Assembly: GCF_001688725.2 (NCBI RefSeq)
Contig: NZ_CP015401.2
Span: 1,178,001 to 1,242,000 of the forward strand
Length of the DNA stretch: 64,000 nt
From: Bacteroides caecimuris
GTDB lineage: Bacteria; Bacteroidota; Bacteroidia; Bacteroidales; Bacteroidaceae
Direction: 5' to 3'
Of this stretch, positions 25,777 through 34,515 are shown one piece after another. Each line of letters begins with the position of its first letter. Positions within the stretch are counted from its first letter, which is position 1. The translations under genes and the position numbers were made by a program. The notes under the pieces are model-generated. The model did no database searches. It had not been told where the DNA came from and saw only the letters and a program-made list of their open reading frames with translations.

Positions 25777-27097
25777 CAGGGCAGACGCATTATATTTTGT
25801 CTATCAATTAGTCAACTATTATCTATATTTCATTTTTATTATTTGTCTTATTATTAATCTATTAATATTTTGTATATTAATTATTTATTTGTATTTTTGT
25901 TGTATTGAATTTAAACAAAAATAAACCCTAAAATGAGCTTAATTAGTCTTTGTAAACAACTTGAAGATCCTCGTATTGACCGAAAAAAAGAACACTCTTT
26001 GGAAGTCATCGTTTATATAGCCTTGTGTGCTGTAATCTGTGGAAGTGAAAGCTGGAATGAAATAGAACGGTTCGGTATTTGTAAGTTTGACTTCTTTAAA
26101 CGTCGTTTTCCTGATTTAGTAAAGATCCCAAGTCATGACACTTTCAATCGTTTTTTCAGTTTACTCAAACCCGGTTATTTTGAATTGGTCTTTCGTGATT
26201 GGGTATCTGAGCTTTGTGGTAAGTATGAAGGGGTTGTTGCTATAGACGGTAAAATGCTTCGTGGAGCAAGTAAGTGCAGCAAAGACAATCCCTTTGGCAA
26301 AAAAGGATTCAAGCTTCATATGGTTAGTGCCTGGGCTGTTTCCAATGGAATCAGTATGGGTCAGGTAAAAGTAGATGATAAAAGCAATGAAATCACCGCT
26401 ATTCCTTCTCTTATAAAATCTCTGGATTTGCAGGATTGCATAGTGACAATTGATGCTATTGCATGCCAAACAGATATTGCCGAAGTAATAATAGAAAATA
26501 ATGCAGACTATATTCTGGCATTAAAGGCCAATCAAAAAAACAGGTTAATGGATGTGGAACGCTGGCTAGACGAGATGGATGGTGTTGATATTGATCGGCC
26601 GGTATACCGTTCACACTATGGAAAATATGTCACAGAGGAGGTTTCTCATGGGAGAATTGAGACTCGTGAATGTCTGGTTTATAGCCCGGGAAAGATTATG
26701 GAATCAATGCTGAAAGATAAATTTGAGGGGGTCAAGTCCATCGTAAGAATTAGTACCGAAAGACTGGAGGTAGCCACTAAAAAACTTTCCGTAGAAAAAA
26801 GATATTACATTACTTCACTAGGGCTAAAACCGAAAGAAATTTCAGAGGCTATAAGATCGCATTGGGATATAGAAAACAGGCTACATTGGCAGTTAGACGT
26901 ATCGTTTAGAGAAGACGCAGGAAGGAAAGTAGGTAATGCTGCGCAAAATTTTTCTTTAATTAATAAGATGGCCCTTTATATCATCAAACAAGATGAAACA
27001 AAGGGCAGTGTAGCAGCCAAAAGAAAAAACGCAGGATGGAATGATGAATATTTGTTCAAACTATTAAATAAGATAAAAATATAATGCGTTTGCCCTG
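25777..27097 (+). mobile_element. ISAs1-family insertion sequence in hxsC
   Basis: 1321 bp. Terminal inverted repeats begin CAGGGCAGACGCATTATATT on the left and match at all but one position on the right. Target duplication CATGAAACTG (10 bp) at 25767-25776 and 27098-27107. A single transposase gene fills it. Confidence 0.95.
25933..27084 (+). CDS. ISAs1-family transposase (DDE)
   Basis: 383 residues: N-terminal DUF4277/H-repeat-associated helix region (RKKEHSLEVIVYIALCAVICG), the DDE domain with AIDGKMLRGASK, VTIDAIACQTDIAE and HWDIENRLHWQLDVSFREDA (final Glu). Full length, with the stop overlapping the right inverted repeat. Confidence 0.94.
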   Translation: MSLISLCKQLEDPRIDRKKEHSLEVIVYIALCAVICGSESWNEIERFGICKFDFFKRRFPDLVKIPSHDTFNRFFSLLKPGYFELVFRDWVSELCGKYEGVVAIDGKMLRGASKCSKDNPFGKKGFKLHMVSAWAVSNGISMGQVKVDDKSNEITAIPSLIKSLDLQDCIVTIDAIACQTDIAEVIIENNADYILALKANQKNRLMDVERWLDEMDGVDIDRPVYRSHYGKYVTEEVSHGRIETRECLVYSPGKIMESMLKDKFEGVKSIVRISTERLEVATKKLSVEKRYYITSLGLKPKEISEAIRSHWDIENRLHWQLDVSFREDAGRKVGNAAQNFSLINKMALYIIKQDETKGSVAAKRKNAGWNDEYLFKLLNKIKI

Positions 27098-27107
27098 CAT
27101 GAAACTG

Positions 27108-27683
27108 GCTAAGTGCAGACATCAAGATTTGCAAATAGATATACCGTTATTCTCAGACATTGCGGAAGAACACAATCGTATTGTTGGTGCAAATACCTTT
27201 TATAAGACGGTGCAAGGATTGTACAATCTTGCGCTATTCCATCAACGTATTGGAATCCGAATAGTTGTCCATAAACAAACATACAAACGGCTTCCCCAGT
27301 TTGCTGATTTCATCTATCATAACTTTCCTTTTGTTGCCCAAGTAGCTTTTATGCAAATGGAAACGACAGGACTAGCAAAGGAAAATTTTGAAGAATTGTG
27401 GATAGACCCTTATGACTATAATAGAGAATTGCGTGAAGCGGTTCTTTTACTTGCCGATAGAGGTATGAAGCCATATATCTACAATGCGCAACTATGCGTA
27501 TTGCCTGATGAAATTCGCTGCTATGCCCAGCAATCTATTTCGGATTGGAAAGATATATACATCCCCGAATGTGAGGGATGCGTATTAAAAGGGCAATGTG
27601 CTGGATTTTTTGAATCAAATCGTCAGGCACATAGTGCGCATATTAAGAAAATAGAGCATATATCATCCGATATATCGTGTTAG
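27108..27683 (+). pseudogene. hxsC: hxsC, C-terminal part
   Basis: Continues the frame of 25210-25776 from AKCRHQDLQIDIPLFSDI. Contains VVHKQTYKRLPQFADFI, then the C-terminal cysteine pair region YIPECEGCVLKGQCAGFF typical of HxsC. Ends 36 bases before hxsA. It could be translated alone from a start inside the IS (27084), but without the cluster motif it would be inactive. Confidence 0.88.
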
Positions 27684-27706
27684 GTAACAAAATGTTTAAC
27701 TTTTAA

Positions 27707-27715
27707 AAAGGAGGT
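27707..27715 (+). promoter_or_regulatory. Unusually strong Shine-Dalgarno before hxsA
   Basis: AAAGGAGGT, with four bases between it and the ATG at 27720. Most Bacteroides genes in this window lack such a site, so hxsA is probably translated at a high rate or was recently acquired from a different background. Confidence 0.7.
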
Positions 27716-27719
27716 ATCA

Positions 27720-27977
27720 ATGAAGAAACTCTTGTTCTTTGCAGTCTCTGCAATTCTTGCAGGTGCAAGTTACTGTTCCTCTGTTAGTGAAAAGATTGTT
27801 GCTAAGGTAACTAATAGCGACACTCAAATCGAACAACAGCAGGAACAGTCATTGGTGTTGGAACAGTCCTCTGCCGAGTTTAAACTACTCGCCAGCCACA
27901 GTTCTCACAGTAGCCATAGCTCGCATAGTTCACACAGTTCTCATCGCTCTCATAGTTCGCACTATTCGAGCAGATAA
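27720..27977 (+). CDS. hxsA: HxsA, His-Xaa-Ser repeat precursor peptide
   Basis: 85 residues: signal peptide (MKKLLFFAVSAILAGASYCS), a polar glutamine/serine-rich leader, then eight consecutive His-Xaa-Ser triplets (HSS five times, HRS, HSS, HYS) ending in SR. This is the defining pattern of HxsA, the substrate of the HxsB/HxsC/HxsD radical SAM system. The product is probably exported. The gene itself is intact, but both maturases next to it are broken and no hxsD is seen, so modification is unlikely unless supplied elsewhere in the genome. Confidence 0.93.
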   Translation: MKKLLFFAVSAILAGASYCSSVSEKIVAKVTNSDTQIEQQQEQSLVLEQSSAEFKLLASHSSHSSHSSHSSHSSHRSHSSHYSSR

Positions 27978-27990
27978 GTATTGATTTTTC

Positions 27991-28024
27991 AAGGGACGTA
28001 CTAAGTTATATTAATACGTCCTTT
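27991..28024 (+). terminator. Terminator after hxsA
   Basis: AAGGGACGTA (27991-28000) pairs with TACGTCCTTT (28015-28024) with one mismatch. It closes the hxs operon. Confidence 0.6.
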
Positions 28025-28224
28025 GATTATGTACAGACAACTTTTATTCTTAATCTACCAAAAGGTATTTGTTCTCAGATTTTTAACACTATTTTTAGTA
28101 TTAAAAACAAATAGGAATAAAATTTATGTAGACTTATTTCTTCATTAGACTTCTATAGATTTGTTTTTGTATATGCGCGCGATGTGTGCGCGTTGCAAGG
28201 AAAATCTCCGTAAACTCTATTATT
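28025..28224. other. AT-rich noncoding DNA with a short GC hairpin
   Basis: Nothing coding seen. A small palindrome GCGCGC...GCGCG (28175-28192) stands out in otherwise AT-rich DNA and may end transcription of the minus-strand pair whose last stop codon is at 28225. Confidence 0.4.
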
Positions 28225-28824
28225 TCAAAGAAATTCATATTCACAGATAGACTGTATTTTCAATTGTGTTTCTTCTCTAAACTTTTCTTTTTCATTATTT
28301 CTTTGGACATTTCGTTTAGGATGTATATTCGGTCCATATTTCATACAAATAATGGGAATTATATTATCATTCGAATAAAATGTACTTAAATCTTTTCCTT
28401 CCTGTTTTAAAGATGCCTTTAGATAAAGAAAAAAATCTTTTATTTGTTTCATCGCATGGCTAAAATTCTTCCATAATGTTTTATCTTTGGTCAATGGTTC
28501 AACATCCATCTTGAACTCGACTAAGAGTAATTTATTGTTATCAAAAATCATACAATCACATCGTCCCCTCGGAACACCATCTCCCACATAATCCTCTAAA
28601 CCGTGTTTGATGATTCCCCCATCAATACAGATATGAATGATTTCATTCCTCCCACCATTTGTTATTTTCAACGACTTATCTTGATTTACATCTGTGTCGA
28701 TAAGAAAAGTTCGCTTTGACAAACTACAATCATAGGCATATAAAGGTGTACCACAAAGGCGGTCTATTGTATAAGGATTGGACGTATAAATTGTCTGAAT
28801 TATATTGCAAAAGTTATTTCTCAT
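28225..28824 (-). CDS. Putative PD-(D/E)XK nuclease partner of the ATPase
   Basis: 199 residues. The segment RCDCMIFDNNKLLLVEFKMD (about residues 87-106) has the D-x(n)-ExK layout of PD-(D/E)XK nucleases, preceded by a possible helix Glu/Asp (GLEDYVGDG). A lysine/glutamate-rich C-terminus follows. The gene follows the ATPase by three bases and is surely co-expressed. I do not recognise a named family. The pairing of an SMC-like ATPase with a nuclease resembles Septu and PARIS systems, but the partner here is neither HNH nor DUF4435 by eye. Confidence 0.65.
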   Translation of the reverse strand: MRNNFCNIIQTIYTSNPYTIDRLCGTPLYAYDCSLSKRTFLIDTDVNQDKSLKITNGGRNEIIHICIDGGIIKHGLEDYVGDGVPRGRCDCMIFDNNKLLLVEFKMDVEPLTKDKTLWKNFSHAMKQIKDFFLYLKASLKQEGKDLSTFYSNDNIIPIICMKYGPNIHPKRNVQRNNEKEKFREETQLKIQSICEYEFL

Positions 28825-28827
28825 ATC

Positions 28828-30159
28828 TTAAATCATAGAGTATAAAAAATCGAACTCATTATTAATGTTTTCCGTTTCCTCATCAATAAAATTATCCCCG
28901 ATGAGTTGGGTCACATCATCAAGAATAGATTTACAATATACATCGGAATTAGCTTTTAATGCGTATGCTTGGAATTTTTCAGGGTCAATATTCATACATT
29001 CCTTAGCCGCTGTTTTCAAATTCTCTGTTGAAAAGAATTTCTCAATTTCTTTTTTCTTATCTGATTGTGCCCTGATAACTTTTGTATAATACAGCATATT
29101 ATTGAATGTCGCTTGTACATAAGGACTATGTGTAGTAATAATAAGCTGGCTATTGGTTTTATTGGCAACCAAAATTAATAATTCTATCAGCAATTTCTGT
29201 GCTTTAGGAAAAAGATGTGTTTCTGGTTCCTCTATGATACGTGACGCTTTCTGTTTTTCATTCAGTATATAGATGACATCTTGAATGATACGTATAACCT
29301 CTTGCTGTCCAGAAGAAGACATACTTAACGGGACGAATTCTCTTTCATTATAGAAAATTTTCTCCATGCCATTCTCATTCTTATAATCTCCATGTAAAAT
29401 TTGCGATATAATAGTGTGTATTAATTGCCTAAACGGAGTATTCTCAACATTTTCTTTTGCCCCATTAAAATAGTCTGCGAGAAATTTAGAATAACTAACA
29501 AATTCCTTAATCAAATTTATGTCTACTGTATTTGTTTCTTTATTGCTATATAATGCAGACTTAAGTTCTCCAAAAAACAATAGCTGAAACTGTTCCGGGT
29601 ACGAAACCGTAATATTCCTTCCTGCAGGTAAAAACAACGTCTCCCTATCATCAAAGAATGTTTTATTCACTTCTACGGTCATCTTCTTTATTAAAGCATT
29701 CTTAGCCTTTTCTTGCAAAATGAAATTCATTTTATTTTCATTACTGGAATCTATTTGCTTTTGTAAGGCAATGGTCTTCTTGCTTATAAAATCCCAATAG
29801 TCATTATCAAACTGTATTTGCAGTGATTTCTTTTTAAAAAGAGTTAATTTATACCCTTTCTCGGTTGAGAAAATATACTGAATACAAAAATCGTCATCCA
29901 GCCTAGAAGTATACCCGAAATATACGGCAAATTTATTTTGAATATTAGATATTAACTTCTTCTGTAATTCGACTAATGAACGCTTGTTTGTCTCATATAG
30001 CAAATTGAAATAATCCTGTTTTAAGGATTTGAAAAAATAGATTAATTTGGCAATCGTACTTTTTCCGCTCGCTTGTTCTCCTATCAGAAATAGAAAATCC
30101 TTAACTTCTATTTCTGCATGACTTATTTGCCTGAAATTCTTTATTATAATCTTTTGCAT
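28828..30159 (-). CDS. ABC/SMC-type (AAA15/OLD-like) ATPase of a two-gene defence-like module
   Basis: 443 residues. Walker A GEQASGKST (27-35), central coiled region (about 60-170), ABC-like signature SMSSSGQQEV, Walker B/D-loop RIIEEPETHLFP and H-loop ITTHSPY. This is the layout of OLD/RecF-like ATPases of defence systems such as PtuA or AriA. A C-terminal region of about 90 residues after the H-loop has no TOPRIM motif that I can see. It is followed by the nuclease-like gene in the same operon; promoter box at 30186-30193. Confidence 0.85.
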   Translation of the reverse strand: MQKIIIKNFRQISHAEIEVKDFLFLIGEQASGKSTIAKLIYFFKSLKQDYFNLLYETNKRSLVELQKKLISNIQNKFAVYFGYTSRLDDDFCIQYIFSTEKGYKLTLFKKKSLQIQFDNDYWDFISKKTIALQKQIDSSNENKMNFILQEKAKNALIKKMTVEVNKTFFDDRETLFLPAGRNITVSYPEQFQLLFFGELKSALYSNKETNTVDINLIKEFVSYSKFLADYFNGAKENVENTPFRQLIHTIISQILHGDYKNENGMEKIFYNEREFVPLSMSSSGQQEVIRIIQDVIYILNEKQKASRIIEEPETHLFPKAQKLLIELLILVANKTNSQLIITTHSPYVQATFNNMLYYTKVIRAQSDKKKEIEKFFSTENLKTAAKECMNIDPEKFQAYALKANSDVYCKSILDDVTQLIGDNFIDEETENINNEFDFLYSMI

Positions 30160-30185
30160 ATATTACATATTGTATATAAGGAATA

Positions 30186-30193
30186 CAAAGTTA
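30186..30193 (-). promoter_or_regulatory. -7 promoter box for the ATPase-nuclease pair
   Basis: TAACTTTG on the minus strand (TAnnTTTG), 27 bases before the ATG at 30159. Confidence 0.5.
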
Positions 30194-30325
30194 CGAACAC
30201 TTTTGGGAAATACTTAATCTTTTGGTGAAAAAACACTTAAATATTATTTCTTTGATTTTTCGGAGACAAACTCATGGAAATATCTTTTTTAATTTACAAA
30301 TTAAAAATTTTATATAAATTTGTAT

Positions 30326-31634
30326 TATTGGTGTCCACTAAAAAATCGGAATAGTTCTTTGAAATGATTGATATTTAATTTGTTACAAGGGATTTTCCAG
30401 TCAACGGATTTGAAATTACTTTTGCGGTCATAATCAGACTGTTATGAATAAAGACAAATACGTTTTCGCTCAATTAGCCGAGTTCATAGATAGAAATCAC
30501 TTTAATTATCTTGTTCGCAAATATTTGGTAGACAAGTATATAAAGTCCTTCTCCTGTTGGAATCAACTGCTTGTAATGATGTTCGGACAACTTGCAAAAT
30601 GTGAGAGTCTGCGTGACTTAACCGTAGCCCTTGAAGCTCATTGGCGGAAGTTGTATCACTTAGGTATGGGTAAGTCCGTAACTCGAAGTAATCTGGCCAA
30701 GGCAAATGAACAACGTGACTATAGAATCTTCGAAGATTTTGCCTATCATATGGTAACAGAGGCTCGTTCCAAAAGCACCGGGAAGACATTCGGCTTTGAT
30801 GGTCATGCCTATGCTTTTGACTCAACCACGATAGACCTCTGTCTTGAAATTTTCGGATGGGCAAAGTTCCGTAAGCACAAAGGCGGAATCAAGGTTCACA
30901 CACTCTATGATATTGAAGCACAGGCACCAGCATTCTTTCATATAACAACGGCATCAACCAATGACATTAAAGCAATGCCCGAAATACCATACGAAAAAGG
31001 TGCTTATTATATCTTTGACCGAGGCTATAACGACTTCGCCAATTTGTTCAATATTGAACAGATAGAAGCAGCCTTTGTGGTTCGCGCCAAAAAGAACTTG
31101 AAGTTCAAACAAATCTTCTGGAAACGGAAACTTCCGAAGAACGTTCTATCAGACTCAACCATTGAGTTTACCGTTTATAAAAGTTCTAAAGATTATCCGA
31201 TTCTGCTTCGAAGAGTTATCTATTATGATGAAGGACAAGACCGGGAGTTTGTATTCCTGACAAACGATTTTGAACTTCCCGTACTCATTATAACTGAACT
31301 TTATCGCAACCGATGGAGTGTGGAATTGTTTTCAAATGGCTCAAGCAGCACCTCAAAATAAAGAAGTTCTGGGGTACAAGCGAGAATGCTGTAAGAATAC
31401 AAATCTATTGTTCTATAATTACTTACTGCTTGGTGGTGATTATAAAGCACGATATGAAACTCGAACGCTCGGTTTATGAAATACTACAAATAATAGGAAT
31501 CTCGCTTACCGACAAGACGTATCTGAGAGACCTCTTCGACAAATCAAATATCAACAATGTCAATGAACGACTCGATTCAAGTGAACCAAGTTTATTTAAT
31601 TTTTAATCGCCCACTTTTTTAGTGGACAGTAGTG
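30326..31634 (+). mobile_element. IS4-family insertion sequence
   Basis: Inner inverted repeats TGTCCACTAAAAAA at 30332 and, complemented, ending at 31628. A 9-bp direct repeat AATTTGTAT lies at 30317-30325 and 31635-31643, taken as the target duplication, giving ends six bases outside the conserved core. The single transposase gene has a frameshift. Confidence 0.85.
30444..31606 (+). pseudogene. IS4-family transposase with a one-base frameshift
   Basis: The first frame (30444 on) has a DUF4372-like N-terminus, the DDE Asp in AFDSTTIDLC and the second Asp in YYIFDRGYNDF, up to YRNRWSVELF. The run TTTT at 31329-31332 has lost one T relative to the family sequence VELFFKWLKQHL; the remainder (KWLKQHLKIKKFWGTSENA to the end at 31606) is in the next frame. 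The catalytic Glu is just before the shift, but the conserved C-terminal lysine is after it. It is either an inactive copy, a slippery site or a sequencing error. Confidence 0.85.
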
Positions 31635-31643
31635 AATTTGTAT

Positions 31644-31781
31644 AGGATTAAACAACGAGTCAAAACAAAGTGGAAGATAGGAAACAAACTGCACCGAAAA
31701 AGAAGAAAAAGCTTGTGTTGGCACTCCAAATAAGTTAATAATCAATAAAAGTGTTAAATCTTCACCCTTTAGAATGTACCC
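31644..31781. other. Short stretch with a lysine-rich open tail
   Basis: A frame on the plus strand (about 31665-31736) reads a Lys-rich end, TAPKKKKKLVLALQIS, then stop. It may be the last codons of a gene cut by the IS4 element. Nothing else seen. Confidence 0.3.
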
Positions 31782-32096
31782 TTAAAGGTTGCGACCATAT
31801 TTCTGATTTATTACTTGCAAATTATTGAGTAATAACTGGTTGCAAATACTCATCTTGAAAGGCACCATCGGTTTCTCACCCATGAAATCCTCCAAAGCTG
31901 AATATACATAGAATCTTTCCGCTTTCTTTTCCCCTGCACGCAGCGCATTGCGATATCCCCATTTGCGTTCCTCCTTTGTTATCGCACGTTGCCCCACTAC
32001 CAGAAAGGCCGCAGCCGCTCTCTTTTTCCATGTGCTTATCCTGCTCATCAGGTAAAAGAACACCAATAGGACAATCCATATAATCAGTTTTTCCAT
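31782..32096 (-). CDS. Small membrane-anchored protein of unknown function
   Basis: 104 residues. One N-terminal membrane segment (LIIWIVLLVFFYLMSRI) is followed by a basic stretch (WKKRAAAA) and a soluble part (EERKWGYRNALRAGEKKAERFYVYSALEDF). I do not recognise it. It has its own promoter box at 32194-32201 and faces away from ssb. Confidence 0.6.
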   Translation of the reverse strand: MEKLIIWIVLLVFFYLMSRISTWKKRAAAAFLVVGQRAITKEERKWGYRNALRAGEKKAERFYVYSALEDFMGEKPMVPFKMSICNQLLLNNLQVINQKYGRNL

Positions 32097-32193
32097 TCTC
32101 TATCTTCTTTGTTATTGATACGCTTTATAGGCACGTTATGCCTTTTCTTTTGGAAGGTTATAATTTGTTCTTATTATGATGCACTTCCATTTG

Positions 32194-32201
32194 CAAAGAT
32201 A
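32194..32201 (-). promoter_or_regulatory. -7 box for the small membrane protein gene
   Basis: TATCTTTG on the minus strand, about 98 bases before the ATG at 32096, with a long leader. Confidence 0.4.
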
Positions 32202-32902
32202 CGCAGAAACAGCATATTCCAATCCACCTTTTTAACTTATCTCATTTGGTTTTTCTTCTTATATATCATCTGTTTACATACACTCCTGTTATAAAAGGTT
32301 TCACCGCAATCCTTTTTCCCAAAGACAGCCAAAGTCTTTTTTGACAGGAAAAGTAACCTTCTGATAACTTTTTCCTTGTTTAACAGCCTTTTCCTTCTTC
32401 TATCTAACCGATAGGCTACTGAAACTGCCGGCAATATCGTTTCTCCACTTTTTATAGTCAGCCTTACGTTATCTATATCCCAATGAGTATTGCTTTATAT
32501 CAACAATGCCTATGTGATTGCTGATTTTCACGGTTTCCTCATTTCATAATGAAGTTTCCATTCTGATTTGCTCCTTTACCTCATGGATAGAGCCACGTGC
32601 GGTTATTAGCATACTTCAGCTTCCTTTCCGACTATTACTGCTATTTTCTTCGCCCTCCCTTCGTCAATCTCTTTTTGATGGCGAAGTCACAATATTTTTC
32701 AGATGCAAAGATATAATGCAGCGATGCCGAAGCATCTACGGGTCACTCCGTTCTGACCAATGACATACACGAAAATCTTCCGACATTTTTCTACTGCGTG
32801 AAAAATATAGCGTATTTGCGTGCTATCCCTGGTGCCGCCCTATACCTGCAATATCCGATAGCATCATAAAAATTAATTGTTTAACTTCTAAAAAATAGAA
32901 TT
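32202..32902 (+). other. Long noncoding leader before ssb
   Basis: About 700 bases without a believable gene. Pyrimidine-rich; carries TGCAAAGATA at 32704-32713, a motif shared by the other long leaders of this element (35491, 51005, 53669), followed by about 190 bases and then the ssb ATG. The sequence CACGTGCG... and several short palindromes suggest a folded leader RNA. Confidence 0.45.
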
Positions 32903-33283
32903 ATGAAGAAAGTAGTAGAAAATTCATTCGCAGTAACAGGTTTCGTTGGTAAGGATGCAGAAATCCGTCAGTTTACAACAGCAAGCGTAGCACGCTTCCC
33001 ACTGGCAGTAAGCCGCAAGGAGCAAAACGGAGAAGAATATGTGTCATCTTTCATTTACGTGGAAGCCTGGCGTAAAAATGACAGCACTTCTTTTGAGTTG
33101 TTGAAGAAAGGCAAAAACATTACAGTCAAGGGATTTTTCAAACCCGACGAATGGACTGACCAGCAAGGTGTCAAACATAACCGTATCATCATGGCAGTCA
33201 CCGACTTCTATGAGCCGGTGGAGAAAGAAGAAGAAAAAGCTCCTGTCGCTTCAAAAAAGAAGAAAGTCAAGAAAGCTGCTTAA
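32903..33283 (+). CDS. ssb: Single-stranded DNA-binding protein of the mobile element
   Basis: 126 residues: OB-fold core (FAVTGFVGKDAEIRQFTTASVARFPLAV, then SSFIYVEAWRK and GKNITVKGFFKPDEWTDQQG) and a lysine-rich tail (KKKKVKKAA) in place of the acidic DDIPF tip of chromosomal SSB. Mobile-element SSBs coat the transferred strand after conjugation. Followed by a UUCG-type terminator. Confidence 0.92.
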   Translation: MKKVVENSFAVTGFVGKDAEIRQFTTASVARFPLAVSRKEQNGEEYVSSFIYVEAWRKNDSTSFELLKKGKNITVKGFFKPDEWTDQQGVKHNRIIMAVTDFYEPVEKEEEKAPVASKKKKVKKAA

Positions 33284-33302
33284 CAGCAGTTTCTCCTTTC
33301 AA

Positions 33303-33326
33303 AAACGGCTTCGGCCGTTTATTTAT
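33303..33326 (+). terminator. Terminator after ssb
   Basis: AAACGGC-TTCG-GCCGTTT (33303-33320), a perfect stem with a TTCG tetraloop, then ATTTAT. Confidence 0.8.
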
Positions 33327-33690
33327 GTTCAACAGATGCATTTACGCATACTCTCTTTTTTTAACCAATCCTCCCTGTTATATCATATTGATTCCCATTG
33401 TACCACTATAAAGAAGCATATTGCTCTTTTGGCTCGCAAGCCGGCACATCACTTTTCGTGCGGCGAAATTAGAATGAAGCCCGGAAATAGCAAGCCACAC
33501 GTTGCTCGTATGATGAAAATAGACTATTGCATAGTTGATTTTCATATCCGGGCTTGCCTTATTCCATCAATGGCTTCATTCAGGGGATGCCTTAAAAAGT
33601 CTGATATGCCGACCTGCGGAACTGAAAAGTAACGTAGGGAAAACAAGTCAGGCATTGAGAAAATAATAGTATTAACTTAAAAAAAGCTAT
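33327..33690 (+). other. Noncoding region with nested inverted repeats
   Basis: AAGCCCGGA (33477-33485) pairs with TCCGGGCTT (33547-33555), and inside it ATGAAAAT pairs with ATTTTCAT near 33514 and 33538. No convincing gene. It could be a structured leader for the gene at 33691. Confidence 0.5.
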
Positions 33691-33933
33691 ATGGAACGAA
33701 GTATCGAAAGAGTACCCACATGGGCATTGCCTTACATGGCTAACGGAGACGCCACAGGACTGAAAGACAAAGAGATTAAAATGATTGACAATCTATTGCG
33801 TAATCGGTGTATCGAACTGGTATGCCCCATTGCAGACAGCGTGCAAGGCGGTATGCCACCTTATTATACCAAAGACCCACTATTCGGCAAGGCAACCGAA
33901 GTGGAAGATTGTATCGTTTTTTATAATATCTAA
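33691..33933 (+). CDS. Small conserved mobile-element protein (DUF6926-like)
   Basis: 80 residues, no membrane segment. VPTWALPYMANGDATGLKDK and DPLFGKATEVEDCIVFYNI are familiar from many Bacteroides conjugative elements; the domain name is from memory and unsure. Function unknown. First of a run of small genes on the plus strand (33691-35255). Confidence 0.7.
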   Translation: MERSIERVPTWALPYMANGDATGLKDKEIKMIDNLLRNRCIELVCPIADSVQGGMPPYYTKDPLFGKATEVEDCIVFYNI

Positions 33934-33943
33934 TTGAGACGCT

Positions 33944-34246
33944 ATGAATGTGACATTTGAAAATCTTATTAACGTATGGGATGCACAAATTCCCAACTTA
34001 TTGGTTGAACTGGTAAACCATGCTGTATTTGCAACAGACAAAGCTGGTTTTCAAGCTGTTGTTACAAAATTGTCTGAAACCACGGATTTTGACAAGTTCT
34101 TTGCTTATGGATACGGCAGACAACATTTTTGGCTGAAGCAACGCCTTGCCTCAGACCCTTCCAAATACATGGATGAACGGTTATTGATAGTAGATTTTTG
34201 TAGGTACAACCCAAAGAATGAAGATGATGAAGGTAATATCGAATAG
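33944..34246 (+). CDS. Hypothetical protein
   Basis: 100 residues, soluble, acidic C-terminus (NPKNEDDEGNIE). Not recognised. Ten bases after the previous gene, and its end overlaps the next start. Confidence 0.6.
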   Translation: MNVTFENLINVWDAQIPNLLVELVNHAVFATDKAGFQAVVTKLSETTDFDKFFAYGYGRQHFWLKQRLASDPSKYMDERLLIVDFCRYNPKNEDDEGNIE

Positions 34247-34490
34247 AAATCCTCCAAAGGAAAGTTGCATCGAGGAAATAAGGCAAGGTCAAAAAATGAT
34301 TCTTTGGTCTGACGACAACATATCTATCTCTATGATATTTAATAATCTGACCGGACAAAACTTTAAAGCGGATGAATACAAAGCCTATATCCGTAACATT
34401 GCTTTTGGAAAAATGGGATTTGTGCCAGGCACGATTGAACTTTATAAAGGAGGTATATTGATAGCAAGCGGCATAATTCCAGCTTTATAA
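34224..34490 (+). CDS. Hypothetical protein
   Basis: About 88 residues from MKVISNRNPPKES (other ATGs at 34218 and 34221), ending in FGKMGFVPGTIELYKGGILIAS. It overlaps the previous gene by 23 bases, pointing to coupled translation. Not recognised. Confidence 0.55.
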   Translation: MMKVISNRNPPKESCIEEIRQGQKMILWSDDNISISMIFNNLTGQNFKADEYKAYIRNIAFGKMGFVPGTIELYKGGILIASGIIPAL

Positions 34491-34515
34491 CCAGTCAATA
34501 ATTAAAATAAAATAT

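Noticed and set aside
27893..27966. Tandem DNA repeat / CRISPR-like array
   Set aside because: The periodicity of nine bases is the coding of His-Xaa-Ser triplets in hxsA with varied codons.
32518..32763. 81-codon open frame before ssb
   Set aside because: Ser/Phe-rich, no initiation context, lies in a noncoding leader with counterparts elsewhere in the element.
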